Shown here: positions 10,643-21,206 of the stretch, piece after piece | Position numbering within the stretch: position 1 is the stretch's first letter | Layout of the letters: each line of letters starts with the position of its first letter | NCBI GenBank assembly: GCA_963931865.1 | Contig: OZ007508.1 | Span: 8,070,781 to 8,134,780, forward strand | DNA: 64,000 bases | Origin: Axinella damicornis | Taxonomy: Eukaryota > Porifera > Demospongiae > Axinellida > Axinellidae | Direction: 5' to 3' | Notes under the pieces: model-generated | The model's database searches: none | Told to the model about the DNA's origin: nothing | Seen by the model: the letters and a program-made list of their open reading frames with translations, nothing else | Position numbers and translations under genes: made by a program

Positions 10643-11212
10643 ACATGTACAGAGGAGGTTGGACAAGGTCATGTGACCTATGTGCGTAGGCGAATGTTTA
10701 CTGTACTGAAGTGTGTCCTTGGTAGTCTTTATGAGTATCTCAACAAACGTGACATCATTCGAAAGTTCCAGTGGAGTACATGTAGACACAAATATGCCGT
10801 CAACCCTTGGGTCACTTAGGCAGTAAGGCCTCTTGAAAGATCGGCCGCGCGGGATGGCAGAGAAGCCACACTCCCGGTATTCCAACTGGAAGCCTTCCCA
10901 ACCGGAAGCGTCTTCAACGTACTCTTCCTTCCAACTGTAGCTTCACTTTTCGTTAGCACTTGACGTTTACCTTCAGCCCCAGGCCATACTGACATGGGAA
11001 TGAGGCTGGGAACGTAAAACACGCAATTATGCGCAGCGCATAGTCACATGTGCAGTAAATGTGTCCATGGAACCTCCTTTGTGACATATATACCAGTAGT
11101 CTTTGATGCTGGTACAGTAGCCTAAAGTACACAAGAAGTATGCAAGCAGTATGCAAGAAGTATGCAAGCAATATGCAAGAAGTATGCAAGCAATATGCGA
11201 GAAGTATATATG
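10643..11212. repeat. Diverged duplicate of 19075-19640
   Basis: Long blocks match 19075-19640, for example GTCATGTGACCTATGTGCG, CTCCCGGTATTCCAACTGGA and CAGTAGCCTAAAGTACACAA, with substitutions and small indels. At 19 kb the block sits just upstream (minus sense) of the COPG exon 18950-19030; here it sits just downstream of COPG exon 11730-11894. It may represent two versions of one COPG intron. Open frames on it are short. Confidence 0.7.
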
Positions 11213-11470
11213 CATAACTTGATTGGGTAGCTGTTTTGTAGGGAACTCAAGAACAATGAAGCTGGATGACGAAAAGGACCGAATACAGCCTTCTTTTGAC
11301 AATGAAAGGAGGTTTGCTAATTAAATCACATTATTGCTGGATGGGTAGGGAGAGTTGGCATGCCATCAAAAAGCTTTTAAACCTATCATTCCTGATTCTC
11401 AAGGTCAGGTATCTAGCAATAAAAGATGGTTTCTTTTATTGCGGGGTGGATATAGTCAAATAGCATAGTA
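11213..11470. repeat. Segment repeated at about 58005-58250
   Basis: Shares AAGAACAATGAAGCTGGATG, GGATGGGTAGGGAGAGTTGG and the surrounding sequence with 58005-58250, just downstream of the Penelope-like element. The 65-codon open frame here is not conserved in the other copy. Confidence 0.7.
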
Positions 11471-11729
11471 CACAGTGGTCTGTTCCAGACAATATCGATC
11501 CATCATATTTACGTTATTGACTCACTACACTACAGCATGCAATTATCTTGATCAGTAGACCGTACATGTTCCAACCAGGAACGGGAGTGTTTCAAAGAGG
11601 GACAACCAGCCATGCTGTGGCAAGGAAGGCTGACAACAAATCTACTCATGGAAGAGGACATTCTTACAGCAGACCTTGCACTGTCACCTGTAACATAGCT
11701 CTGGGGCAGGAGTAACAGCTCCCTCTCAC

Positions 11730-11894
11730 CTGCCCTGATGTCTCCAGGGGGGGGCGTCTCCAGCAGCACTCGGTTATAGATGAACCGGATGTACTTGTAC
11801 GGCTTTGGGGTCCAAGGGCCCTCCCGACCGAGCAGGTTCAGGATGCAGGTAGCCAGCTCAATGTGCTCACAGAACTCACAGAGGTGGGAGAGAC
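11730..11894 (-). pseudogene. COPG: Coatomer gamma exon (GLSHLCEF to IRAG), copy A only
   Basis: A 165-bp minus-strand exon with acceptor CCCAG and donor GTGAGAG. The product is the COPI gamma subunit, which coats Golgi-to-ER vesicles. Peptide blocks [26 protein letters not shown] and [13 protein letters not shown], then DIRAG, match the HEAT-repeat trunk of COPG. A short proline/glycine insertion lies before DIRAG, from a local GGGGGG/CTCCAG duplication. The donor phase fits the exon at 18950-19030, which should follow it but lies on the wrong side. Copy B has no counterpart. Confidence 0.85.
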
Positions 11895-11959
11895 CTGGGC
11901 AGGGGAAGACAGCAGCTTTGGAGTTGAAAACTACATGTACATGCACATGTATATCATGT

Positions 11960-12284
11960 GACGCATGCTGTTTGACCTACATACGTAGTCACACGTAGTC
12001 ACATACGTAGTCACATACGTAGTCACACGTAGTCACATACGTACACAAGTCACAGAGCATGCGGTTTGACCTGCACACGCACAGTCACATACATGTACGT
12101 ACACAAGTCACAGAGCATGCTGTTTGACTGTTACAAGTCATAGAGCATGCTGTTTGACATACACGTACAGTCACATACAGTCACATACGTACACAAGTCA
12201 CAGAGCATGCTGTTTGACCTGCACACGTATAGTCACATACATACACAAGTCATAGAGCATGCTGTTTGACCTATACACGTACAG
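11960..12284. repeat. 51-bp minisatellite in COPG interval, left part
   Basis: Irregular units of the array described at 12864-13640 (CACAAGTCATAGAGCATGCT, GTTTGACCTACACACG), split from it by the transposable element at 12285-12863. Confidence 0.85.
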
Positions 12285-12863
12285 CAGGGCCGTAGCCGCC
12301 GGTGCGGTTGGTCAGGTTTCAACCTGACCACTTTTGGGTAAAAAAAAACTTAACAGCGATGACATGTACGCGGCGTGCGCGGCAGACCACCCCGTGTTTT
12401 TTGCGGTGATCGATCCCGTACTAAGATGGCTGCGAATAGCTTGAAGCTGTCACTTCCTAGTCTTCTCATCATCCCAAGAGTTTCCAAAGCGAATTTTTTG
12501 TAAGTCGAAACCTGTACTGTGCTCCGGGCAGAGCCAGTGGTTTAATAGCTAGCTGGCCGTTCCTGCACTACGCCGAACAGGAAGCGCTGAGTCTGCATGC
12601 GACATGTCACTGTAGCCATAGATATCCATGCTCTAGCTAGCAAGCACTGTGCCCACAGCTGCTGATCTATGTAGACCCCGGTTGCCACATTCTTACCCAA
12701 GAATTGCATCAGAAACCACCTCAGAAGGCCAGAAATCCCAAAAATTTCCTGGGGGGTGCCCCCAGACCCCCTACAGCAGCGCGCTTCGCGCGCATTTCTT
12801 TGCACCAGTCAGCCAACACTATTGTTCAACCTGACCACTTCAGATCTCGCGGCTACGGCCCTG
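12285..12863. mobile_element. DNA transposon/MITE, TIR CAGGGCCGTAGCCGC
   Basis: A 579-bp element with termini CAGGGCCGTAGCCGC and its inverted complement. It is inserted in the 51-bp minisatellite with a 5-bp duplication, TACAG, on both sides. An inner repeat of CAACCTGACCACTT lies near each end. There is no intact transposase. Copy B keeps only the right part (about 44587-44663). Confidence 0.85.
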
Positions 12864-13640
12864 TACAGTCACATACTACACAAGTCATAGAGCATGTTGT
12901 TTGACATACACACGGACAGTCACATACTACACAAGTCATAGAGCATGCTGTTTGACATACACACATACAGTCACATACTACACAAGTCATAGAGCATGCT
13001 GTTTGACATACACACATACAGTCACATACTACACAAGTCATAGAGCATGCTGTTTGACCTGCACACATACAGTCACATACTACACAAGTCATAGAGCATG
13101 CTGTTTGACATACACACATACAGTCACATACTACACAAGTCATAGAGCATGCTGTTTGACATACACACATACAGTCACATACTACACAAGTCATAGAGCG
13201 TGCTGTTTGACCTGCACACATACAGTCACATACTACACAAGTCATAGAGCATGCTGTTTGACATACACACATACAGTCACATACTACACAAGTCATAGAG
13301 CATGCTGTTTGACATACACACATACAGTCACATACTACACAAGTCATAGAGCATGCTGTTTGACATACACACGGACAGTCACATACGTACACAAGTCATA
13401 GAGCATGCTGTTTGACCTACACACGTACAGTCACATACGTACACAAGTCATAGAGCATGCTGTTTGACATACACACGGACAGTCACATACGTACACAAGT
13501 CATAGAGCATGCTGTTTTACCTACACACATACAGTCACATACTACACAAGTCATAGAGCATGCTGTTTGACCTACACACGTACAGTCGCATATGTACACA
13601 AGTCATAGAGCATGCTGTTTAACCTACATATCAAGAGTGC
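12864..13640. repeat. 51-bp minisatellite (about 15 units), open on both strands
   Basis: A 51-bp unit (17 codons) with core ACACAAGTCATAGAGCATGC and TGTTTGACATACACAC. Because 51 is a multiple of three and the unit has no stops, it gives a plus-strand frame of 166 codons and a minus-strand frame of 179 codons. Neither resembles a protein. Located in the COPG interval, copy B equivalent 44664-45240. Confidence 0.9.
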
Positions 13641-13673
13641 GATTTGGCTAACGTATTTTAACTCGTAACTTAC

Positions 13674-13714
13674 GTCCGTTCCTCATCGTCCAGGATTCTG
13701 CAAGCAATCCGAAT
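13674..13714 (-). pseudogene. COPG: Coatomer gamma exon (IRIACRILDDEER), copy A
   Basis: A 41-bp exon read as IRIACRILDDEERT, bounded by TCCCAG and GTAAGTT. It matches the COPG segment after the CSPHGYYFL block and joins in phase to the exon at 13958-14144. The exons that should follow are absent: only minisatellite and a transposon lie before 11894. Confidence 0.85.
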
Positions 13715-13957
13715 CTGGGAGGGACAGTAGGGGAGCTCTGACTACAATCAGCACAGTATACAATCCTTGTGACTGTTGTGTAGATATCATGTGACTTAAT
13801 TCACATGACCCTCCTATCACTTACAAATCTAAAATCTCATGCAACTTTTATCACCGCCAAATGACCCAAGCTTGACTGTCACACAGTCATATGAATTGTC
13901 GTAAGATCCACATGATAGTCATGTGACTGTGGGTGACACTAATATAGTAAAACTTAC

Positions 13958-14144
13958 CAGAAAGTAGTAGCCGTGTGGTGAGCAGAGGGAGGACTTGATC
14001 TGCTTGGTGACCATCTTGGAGACGGCGAGACGGTCGTACTTGTGGATGCGGTAGAGGATACCCATGGCGTGGTACTGGATCATCAAGTTGTCAGAAGAGA
14101 GTGCTTCCTGGGCCTTGTTCACCACTCCCCTTCGAGCACAGCCG
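13958..14144 (-). pseudogene. COPG: Coatomer gamma exon (NKAQEALSSDN to HGYYFL), copy A
   Basis: A 187-bp minus-strand exon. RRGVVNKAQEALSSDN, IQYHAMGILYRIHKYDRLAV and SSLCSPHGYYFL match the HEAT/ARM trunk of coatomer gamma (COPI coat, cytosolic face of the Golgi). The donor is GTAAGTT. The acceptor lies at the edge of a TG/CA-rich tract. Roughly ten residues expected between this exon and 14428-14520 are missing and the phases do not match, so the TG tract may have removed or displaced the splice site. Identical in copy B at 45566-45752. Confidence 0.9.
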
Positions 14145-14275
14145 CTGTGTGTAGGTCATGTGTGTGTGTGCATGTGCATCGTGCGCGTGCATGTGCATCG
14201 TGCGCGTGCATGTGCGCGTGCATGTGTGCGTGTAGTGGGTGTGTGTGCATGTAGTGGGTGTGTGTGCATATAGAA
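14145..14275. repeat. TG/CG-rich microsatellite-like tract
   Basis: GTGTGTGCATGTGCATCGTGCGCG-type repeats between two COPG exons, about 37 bp longer here than in copy B. Cited as a pattern only. Confidence 0.85.
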
Positions 14276-14427
14276 AGACATGACAAGAAGAGAGATTGTG
14301 ATGGGACCTCAAAATGTTGAAAGTTTTCTAAGGGATAACTGAAAACACAACATATCTCCAAAGCAACAGAAACTAATTTAGTCAGTGGGTGCAAGAGGAC
14401 AATTAGGAGAGTAGCCAGGACACTAAC

Positions 14428-14520
14428 GTGGGAGGAGATCAGTGATGCACTGGAGACAGCTGGGTTCCTGTCCACAATGGCCTGTTTCATGAAGCGCTCA
14501 ATGGCCTGAATCATTGTGGT
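14428..14520 (-). pseudogene. COPG: Coatomer gamma exon (MIQAIERFMKQAIVD), copy A
   Basis: A 93-bp exon (31 codons): TTMIQAIERFMKQAIVDRNP then AVSSASLISSH. It matches the MLQAIERYMKQAIVD segment of COPG. The acceptor is TCTTCAG, the donor GTTAGTG. No more N-terminal COPG exon was recognised upstream. Identical in copy B at 46005-46097. Confidence 0.9.
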
Positions 14521-14544
14521 CTGAAGAGGGAGAGAGAAGAGAAT

Positions 14545-14740
14545 AGAGTGAACCACACACCAAGGAGGAGCAGAGACGGGTGGGGGAGGAGGGAGGATGT
14601 AAAGGTGGAGGAGGAGGATGTAGAGGTGGTTGAGGGAGGGTGGAAGCAGAGGTGCAAGAGGGGAGGAGGAGGATGAGGTGGGGGAAGAGGAGGGGGAGAC
14701 AGAAATGAGGAGGTGGAGAAGGAGCAGACGGAATACGAGG
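14545..14740. repeat. Purine-rich GGAGGA tract
   Basis: Almost uninterrupted G/A sequence on the plus strand, also in copy B at 46125-46318. Could form triplex or G-rich structures; no gene. Confidence 0.8.
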
Positions 14741-14889
14741 GAGAGTGAATGAATTAGACTACAAGCTCACATCTGTGACGGCTCAGAGCGAATGGATGGC
14801 ACTGGGTCAGTACTGGTCTCCCTTTCCGGTCATGTCCTTGGTCAGGCTGCCTGCCATTCACTCGCTCGCCCAAACCCATCCCAGTGAAC

Positions 14890-15515
14890 CTACTTTTAGA
14901 CAATCAACCATTACCAACGGCCAGCTCCCACAAATACCTATCTCGTCAGACCTCTCATGGACACAGCACATCCGGAACACAACCAAAGCTGTGAAGCGGC
15001 AGATTGGCACCTTACACCAGAATTTAAACCGAGCCACCCCTCCAGCTAGACTTGCTATGATTATACAAAAGTTCAATCCTGCCCAAACTTGATTATTGTG
15101 CGTCAGTATGGGACCCCCACCAGAAATCCCTCACTGAAGAATTGGAAAAAACTCAGAAATTTGCTGGAAAAGTAATCTCCAAACGATGAACTCAGATAGC
15201 TACACTTCACTCATGGAGGACTTCAAGCTCCAACCCCTCAAAAGTCGTAGGACCAATCAGAGACTAAAAGTTTTCTTCAACATAATAAACCATTACTCTT
15301 GTATCCCCTCACCCTCCTTCATCCCTCATCCACGTCCCTCTCCCCGTCATCCCCACAACCAGATCTTTTATACTCCTTACGCCAGAACAAATTCTCATAA
15401 ATCATCTTCTTTATAGCAACAATAGCTCACTGGAACTCCCTACCACAATCACTTACTGACTGCAGAACGCCTACGGCCTTTAAGTCAGCTTTACAATGTC
15501 TTTGTTTAAATTAAG
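14890..15515 (+). pseudogene. LINE-type reverse transcriptase C-terminal remnant, copy A
   Basis: Translated blocks IPISSDLSWTQHIRNTTKAV, KRQIGTLHQNLNRATPPARL, then LDYCASVWDPHQKS, LTEELEKTQKFAGKVISK, SLMEDFKLQPLKSRRTNQRL and a late HWNSLPQSLTDC match the thumb and C-terminal part of non-LTR retrotransposon ORF2 proteins. Several frame changes and stops break it, and the catalytic palm is missing, so it is a 5'-truncated dead insertion. It lies upstream (minus sense) of COPG exon 14428-14520. Copy B holds the same fragment at 46467-47090, so it predates the duplication. Confidence 0.85.
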
Positions 15516-15734
15516 TACTCTGTTGTACTCTTTGTATGTCTGGTCTTGCCTGTTTTTTCTTTTATTGTAGTTTCTTTTTCCTTGCATCTGCAGTTGTTTA
15601 TCTATTTATATTTTCTCTGTATCACCTTATTTCTTTGTTCAGGGGAGGTTCTTACTAGCCGTCAGTTTGCTATCTGCCAACCCATATGTAGCTATGCAAA
15701 TAGCAACATTACAATTTTTGTAGAGAAAAAAAAC
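15516..15734. other. Probable LINE 3' untranslated region
   Basis: T-rich sequence following the RT remnant, conserved in copy B, leading directly into the 16-bp array. No gene seen. Confidence 0.4.
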
Positions 15735-16346
15735 ACAACTCACCCCTCACACAGCTCACCCTCACACAGTTACTTAGCTCACCCCTCACACAGCTCACAA
15801 CACACACAGCTCACCCCCACACAGCTCACCCCTCACACAGTTCATCCCTCACACAGCTCACCGCTCACATAGCTCGCCTCTCACACAGTTCACCCCTCAC
15901 ATAGCTCACCCTCACACAGCTCACCCCTCACACAGCTCACCCTCACACAGCTCACCCCCACACAGCTCACCCCCTACACAGTTCATCCCTCACAGCTCAG
16001 CCCTCACAGCTCAACCCCAACACAGCTCACCCCCCACACAGCTCACCCCACACACTGCACACCCCCCACACAGCTCACCCTCCATAGTTCATCCCTCACA
16101 CAGCTCGCCTCTCACAGTTCACCGCTCACACAGCGCACAGTTCACCCATCACACAGCTCACCCCACACACTGCTCACCCCCCACATAGCTTACCCCCACA
16201 CAGCTCACCCCTCACTGCTCACCCCCCACATAGCTTACCCCCACACAGCTCACCCCTCACAGCTCACCCCCAACACAGCTCCTCTTACAGCTCACCCCTT
16301 ACAGTTCACCCCTCACACAGCTCACCCACCCCTCACACAGCTCACC
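15735..16346. repeat. 16-bp minisatellite (CACCCCTCACACAGCT), part 1
   Basis: Imperfect 16-bp units with many length variants. Frames such as SPLTQLTPHTAHPSHSS are repeat artefacts. Same array in copy B at 47303-47894. Confidence 0.9.
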
Positions 16347-16723
16347 TAGCCTTGTTCCCAGGCCCACACACAAAACATGGAAGGGGGCCTGGTGACACTT
16401 GGCAAAATTCCTTGATTTCGGGTAGGCGAATCACGTTCGTCCATTTCCAATTACTGCGTAGTAATTACATTCTTTACCCCGTGAAAAGTGTAGCCGATTG
16501 ATAAAACTGCTGTTCTAGCCTTCATAACTCACCTCTGGTCGCTCCTTGGCAAGGACGTTCTACTTAGCCATCACCAACAGCTACTTTCCGCATGATTTCG
16601 AATGCATCCAAGTAAGGAATGTAATCGATTACGCAGTCATGCTGACTGTGCACATACGGGAATTTTGCCAAGTGTCACCAGGCCCTCTTCCGCGTTCCGC
16701 GTGAGGGCCTGGGTATGAGGCTA
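16347..16723. repeat. Large fold-back element inside the 16-bp array
   Basis: Outer ends TAGCCTTGTTCCCAGGCCC and GGGCCTGGGTATGAGGCTA belong to the shared hairpin-end family. An inner stem (GGCCTGGTGACACTTGGCAA and its complement at about 16662-16685) encloses a loop of about 250 bp. Copy B equivalent 47895-48271. Confidence 0.85.
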
Positions 16724-17889
16724 CACCTCACCCATGACACAGTTCATCCCTCACACAGCTCACCCTCACACAGCTCACCCTCACACAGCTCACCCCCCAT
16801 ACAGCTCACCCCTCACACAGTCCACTCCTCACCCATCACACAGCTCACCCATCACGCAGCTCAGCCCTCACACAGCTCACCCATCACACAGCTCATCCCT
16901 CACACAGCTCACCCTCACACAGCTCACTCATCACGCAGCTCACCCCTCACACAGCTCACCCCTCACACAGCTCACAACACACACAGCTCACCCCCACACA
17001 GCTCACCCCTCACACAGTTCATCCCTCACACAGCTCACCGCTCCCATCACACAGCTCACCCCTCACACAGCTCACCCTAACACAGCTCACCCTTCACAGC
17101 TCACCCATCACACAGCTCATCCCTCACACAGCTCACCCTCATACAGCTCACCCCTCACCTCCCATACAGCTCATCCCTCACACAGCTCACTCATCACACA
17201 GCTCATCCCTCACACAGCTCATCCCTCACACAGCTCACCCTCACACAGCTTACCCCTCACACAGCTCACCCCCTCACACAGCTCACCCCTCACACAGTTC
17301 ACCCCTCACACAGCTCACCCATCACACACAGCTCACCCTCTTACAGTTCACCCCTCACACAGCTCACCCATCACACAGCTAACCCATCACAGTTCATCCC
17401 TCACACAGCTCACCTCCCATACAGCTCACCCCTCACCCATCACACAGGTCACCACTCACACAGCTCAAAACACACACAGCTCACCCCCACAAAGCTCACC
17501 CTTCACAGTTCATCCCGCTCACCGCTCACACAGTTCACCCATCACATAGCTCACCCTCACACAGCTCATCCCCCACACAGCTCACTCCTCACAGCTCACC
17601 CCCAACACAGCTCACCCCAATACAGCTCACCTCTTAGTTCACCCCTCACATAGCTCACCCATCGCACAGCTCATCCCTCACACACTCACCCTCACACAGC
17701 TCACTCCTCACACAGCTCACCCCTCACACAGTTCACCACTCACACAGCTCACCCATCACACACAGCACACCCCTTACAGTTCACCCCTCACACAGCTCAC
17801 CCATCACACAGCTCACCCACCGCACAGCTCACCCCTCACTCAATCCACCCCTCACCCACCACACAGCTCACCCATCACAGCTCACCCCC
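16724..17889. repeat. 16-bp minisatellite, part 2
   Basis: Continuation of the CACACAGCTCACCC array. It gives overlapping plus-strand open frames of 121 and 271 codons with no protein character. Copy B equivalent 48272-49418. Confidence 0.9.
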
Positions 17890-18350
17890 CCAGTGGCAGA
17901 TCTAGAAATTTTGAAAGGGGGGTTCAGCAGGTTGGTTGGCATATACACAGCACACCACCGAAGGGGGTGCGCAGAGCCGCGAATCGGCGATCAGTCCGCG
18001 GATGTTTTTTTACGTGTTCTTTTTAGCGACCAGGAAGCGCTCTCGTAGCATCTCTGCGCGTTCTGGACACGTTCCCAGACGCAAAGACGATTGACTAAGT
18101 AACCAGTAAGTATCGATGTGTGGGGCTGCTAGCTTCCTTCTTTTCATCGTCGACGGATTACAACCACGTACGTGGACAGTCGATTGAACACCGCGTTATC
18201 ACTTTATTTTCTAATTATACGTATATACAGAAACAAAAATAATTGATGTAAAATTAAAATTGTGTAGCAAGCGTAAACCTAGCTGTCTGCCTTCAGGCTT
18301 TCAGCCCGCAAACGGTCAAGGTAGGTAAGTTCCTCTTACACTTCAAACAT
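17890..18350. mobile_element. Insertion inside the 16-bp array, CAGTGGCAGATCTAGAAAT end
   Basis: Unique sequence interrupting the array and beginning CAGTGGCAGATCTAGAAATT, which resembles a DNA-transposon terminus. A matching right terminus is not obvious, so it may be truncated. Present in both copies (B 49420-49876). Confidence 0.5.
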
Positions 18351-18949
18351 CACCCCTCACACAGCTCACCTTCCCACAGCTCACCTATCACACAGCTCAT
18401 CCCTCACACAGCTCAACCTCACACAGCTCACCCCTCACGCAGCTCACCCCCATACAGTTCACCCCTCACACAGCTCATCCCTCACACAGCTCACCCTCAC
18501 ACAGCTCACTCCTCACACAGCTCACCACTCACACAGCTCACCCATCACACAGCTCATCCCTCACACAGCTCAACCTCACACAGCTCACCCCTTACGCAGC
18601 TCACCCCCATACAGTTCACCCCTCACACAGCTCATCCCTCACACAGCTCACCCCTCACACAGGTCACCAATCACACAGCTCATCCCTCACACAGCTCACC
18701 CTCACACAGCTCACCCCCATACAGCTCACCCATCACACAGTCCATCCATCACACAGCTCACCCACCACACAGCTCACCCTTCACACAGCTCACCCTCACA
18801 CAGCTCACCCCTCACACAGCTCACCCATCACACAGCTCACCCCTCACACAGCTCATCCCCCATACAGCTCACCCCTCACACAGCTCACCCCCATACAGCT
18901 CACCCCTTACAGTTCACCCCTCACACAGCTCACCCATCACACAGCGCAC
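18351..18949. repeat. 16-bp minisatellite, part 3, abutting a COPG exon
   Basis: The array ends directly at the splice donor of COPG exon 18950-19030. Copy B equivalent 49877-50540, a few units longer. Confidence 0.9.
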
Positions 18950-19030
18950 CTGTCCTGTCCAGGAGCACAACGATGCTTGGCTGGAGGTCATCACACGAGG
19001 CTCCAAAGTTGGCCAGAGAAGTCACAGTAG
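18950..19030 (-). pseudogene. COPG: Coatomer gamma exon (TVTSLANFGASCDDLQPSI), copy A
   Basis: An 81-bp minus-strand exon: TVTSLANFGASCDDLQPSI then VVLLDRT. It matches COPG AVSALAKFG...LPSILVLLKR. The acceptor is CGACAG and the donor GTGCGC. Its acceptor phase fits the donor phase of exon 11730-11894, which it should follow, but it lies about 7 kb upstream of that exon and also upstream of the more N-terminal exons at 13674-14520. The order is therefore scrambled. Identical in copy B at 50541-50621. Confidence 0.85.
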
Positions 19031-19074
19031 CTGTCGATTAACAGAGAGAGAACAATCCCTATGGACAGAAGCTC

Positions 19075-19640
19075 CTTATATGACATATGCAGCGGAGGTT
19101 GGACATGGTCATGTGACCTATGTGCGTAGGCAAATTTATATGGAGGTTTACAATGCTGAAGTGTGTTCTCGGTAGTTTTACGAGTATCTCAACAAACTTG
19201 GCATCATTTGAAAGTTCCAGTGGCATAGATTCAAATATGCCGGCAACCCCGTTCAACCCCTGGGTCACTTAGGCTTTACGGCCTCTCAAAAGATCGGCCG
19301 CGCGTGATGGCAGAGAAGCCACACTCCCGGTACTCCAACTGGAAGCCTTCCCAACTGGAAGCGTCTTCAACATACTCCTACCTTTCAAACTCCCCAACTG
19401 TAGCTTCACTTTTTGTTAGCACTTTACGTTTACCTTCGGCCCCAGGCCATACCGACATGGAAATCAGGCTGGTGAGGTTAGGAACGTAAAACACGCAATT
19501 ATGCGCAGCGGATAGTCACATGTGCAGAAAATGTGTCCAACCTCCTTTGACATATAATTATACCAGTAGTCCTTGCGTAGATGCTGGTACAGTAACCTAA
19601 AGTACACAAGAAGTATGCAAGCAGTATGCAGTATATGAAA
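19075..19640. repeat. Diverged duplicate of 10643-11212
   Basis: See the partner entry. Also in copy B at 50666-51231. No gene recognised. Confidence 0.7.
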
Positions 19641-19641
19641 G

Positions 19642-20132
19642 TACCGCATAGCGGGTAATTTTCGCGAATCTTCCACAAACCCGTTCTGAAAAACATTTTG
19701 CGATTTTTAATTTCGCGAATACTGCAGAACTGAGTGGGTATTTCAGTGTGGAGGCGATGGTGCAGGATCAACTACCGTGCCAAAGGGAGTGAGCTACTTG
19801 AGGATCCATTCGCAGTGGCGGTGATGATTGTCGAGATGATTGTGGGCCACTCTCGAGATCTTGCTGTAGCTTAAGATGGTGTGCTCTGCAGTTGCTCGCT
19901 CACCTCTTGGTTAGCAGCCTGGCAGTGGGGCTGACGGTGGCCGACTATGGTCCTTTGGGGGATCGCAGCCATTAGGCCTACGCACATTGAAAGTAGCGAT
20001 GCAGTGACACGGCTTGCTAGTTCAGGTACTACATGACAAAAAGTTTGATGGAATTTTTTTTTGCGGGCACAAATTTTCGCGTGCGGGCAAATGCAAAAAT
20101 TTGAGCCTCGCCAAAATTACCCGCTATACGGT
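19642..20132. mobile_element. MITE with TACCGCATAGCGGGTAATTT ends, copy A
   Basis: Left TACCGCATAGCGGGTAATTT plus TCGCGA is inverted at the right as CAAAATTACCCGCTATACGG plus TA. The interior contains more TTCGCG motifs and no transposase. Copy B equivalent 51233-51723. A fragment resembling the end is at about 62360-62400. Confidence 0.8.
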
Positions 20133-20890
20133 ATGCAAGCAATACAATGTATGCAATATAAAAATCTTGCCAAATCTCTCCAAATCTCAAAAACGGGCGG
20201 CAAATAATCCTTTATGACAACTTACTATTGGTCTTCGAGTGTTTTCCTGGCCCAGAAGACTCCCAGTGTCGTGAATATTAAACCGTCGCGAAAGTACCGC
20301 GCCAAACTGTCAAAATCGGTTTTCTTCTTCTTTTTTCAGACGGGCTATTCAAATTTGGCTGACTCCCTCACGACGGTCCTTGCACAAAACAGCAGCATTT
20401 TACACAGAGCAGTGCACGACCCCATCGCTTTGGCAACTTCGAAGTCTCACGAGGCGCTTGAAACCGGTTCAAACCGCCCACTCGATAACTATGGCTTCAT
20501 GTGCGACGCCATTTTCTTCATATGTGCGCATGCGTAGAGCAACTTTGAACTTTGAACTCAAAATTGTGTTCTGTGTGCGGAGTGAATGCTATCAAGTGTG
20601 CTGCTATAAAAATGAGGTAAACAAGTGTAACAAACATTTACACTTGTAGAATAATAGGCTAACACCAACTCTAAAACATGAGTTTAATACAGGCCATACC
20701 TCACGCTTGCGCCTGAGGCAGGTCTCCAAGAAGTCACAGAGCATGCTGTTTGACCTACACACGTACAGTCACATAATTATGTACACTAGTAATAGAGCAT
20801 GCTGTTTGACCTACATGTAGTTATGGGTGGTGTAAGGATGAGTGGCTTCAGTGGAGATTTTTTATCTGGTGAATAAAGGCATGTACTGTT
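20133..20890. other. Non-coding, no gene recognised
   Basis: Shared with copy B (51724-52480). Contains two stray units of the 51-bp minisatellite around 20730-20810 and a TTCTTCTTCTTTTTTCAG tract that resembles a splice acceptor, but no recognisable exon follows. Confidence 0.4.
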
Positions 20891-20995
20891 CTTTTAATGA
20901 TGAGTACAGAGTGGGATAAAACTGTAGTATATGTGCCAATTCTTTGCATTGCAATGCAGTTCCATTGAATATCTCCTTTGAACACTTACGCTTAC

Positions 20996-21206
20996 TGCCA
21001 GTATTGCAAGCTTCAGGGTTAGAGATTGTAAAGGTGTTAGACATTCGATCACTGTTTTGTTCGTGGTCATACTCCAGGTAAAGTGCAATGGCCTCCCATC
21101 TCTTTGGAGTGTTTTCAGGAAAATGTTCAACAGCAAACAGCAGAGCAGAGACTTGTAAGTAAGTCACAAGAAACGCTTGGGCACCCATGATTCTGTTGGT
21201 CAACAA
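20996..21206 (-). CDS. Candidate exon, unknown protein (copy A)
   Basis: The minus-strand open segment begins after CCAACAG and ends at a GTAAGTG donor. The peptide begins IMGAQAFLVTYLQVSALLF, continues AVEHFPENTPKRWEAIALYL and ends with NPEACNTGS. The start is hydrophobic and could be membrane-associated. The enclosing open frame is 122 codons (20862-21230) and differs from copy B (52452-52820) by a single residue (Asn to Asp), so it is unusually intact for this window. I do not recognise the family. Strand agrees with COPG and ERLIN. Confidence 0.45.

Noticed and set aside
12853..13401. Open frames of 166 and 179 codons on both strands rich in Cys/Thr/His
   Set aside because: They are translations of a 51-bp tandem unit without stops. 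No start context, domain or composition of a real protein.
12864..13640. Regular repeats resembling a CRISPR array
   Set aside because: Units are contiguous with no unique spacers, and the sequence is eukaryotic.
16715..17549. Plus-strand 121- and 271-codon frames (His/Ser/Thr/Pro-rich), also 48263-49180
   Set aside because: Low-complexity translation of the 16-bp minisatellite.
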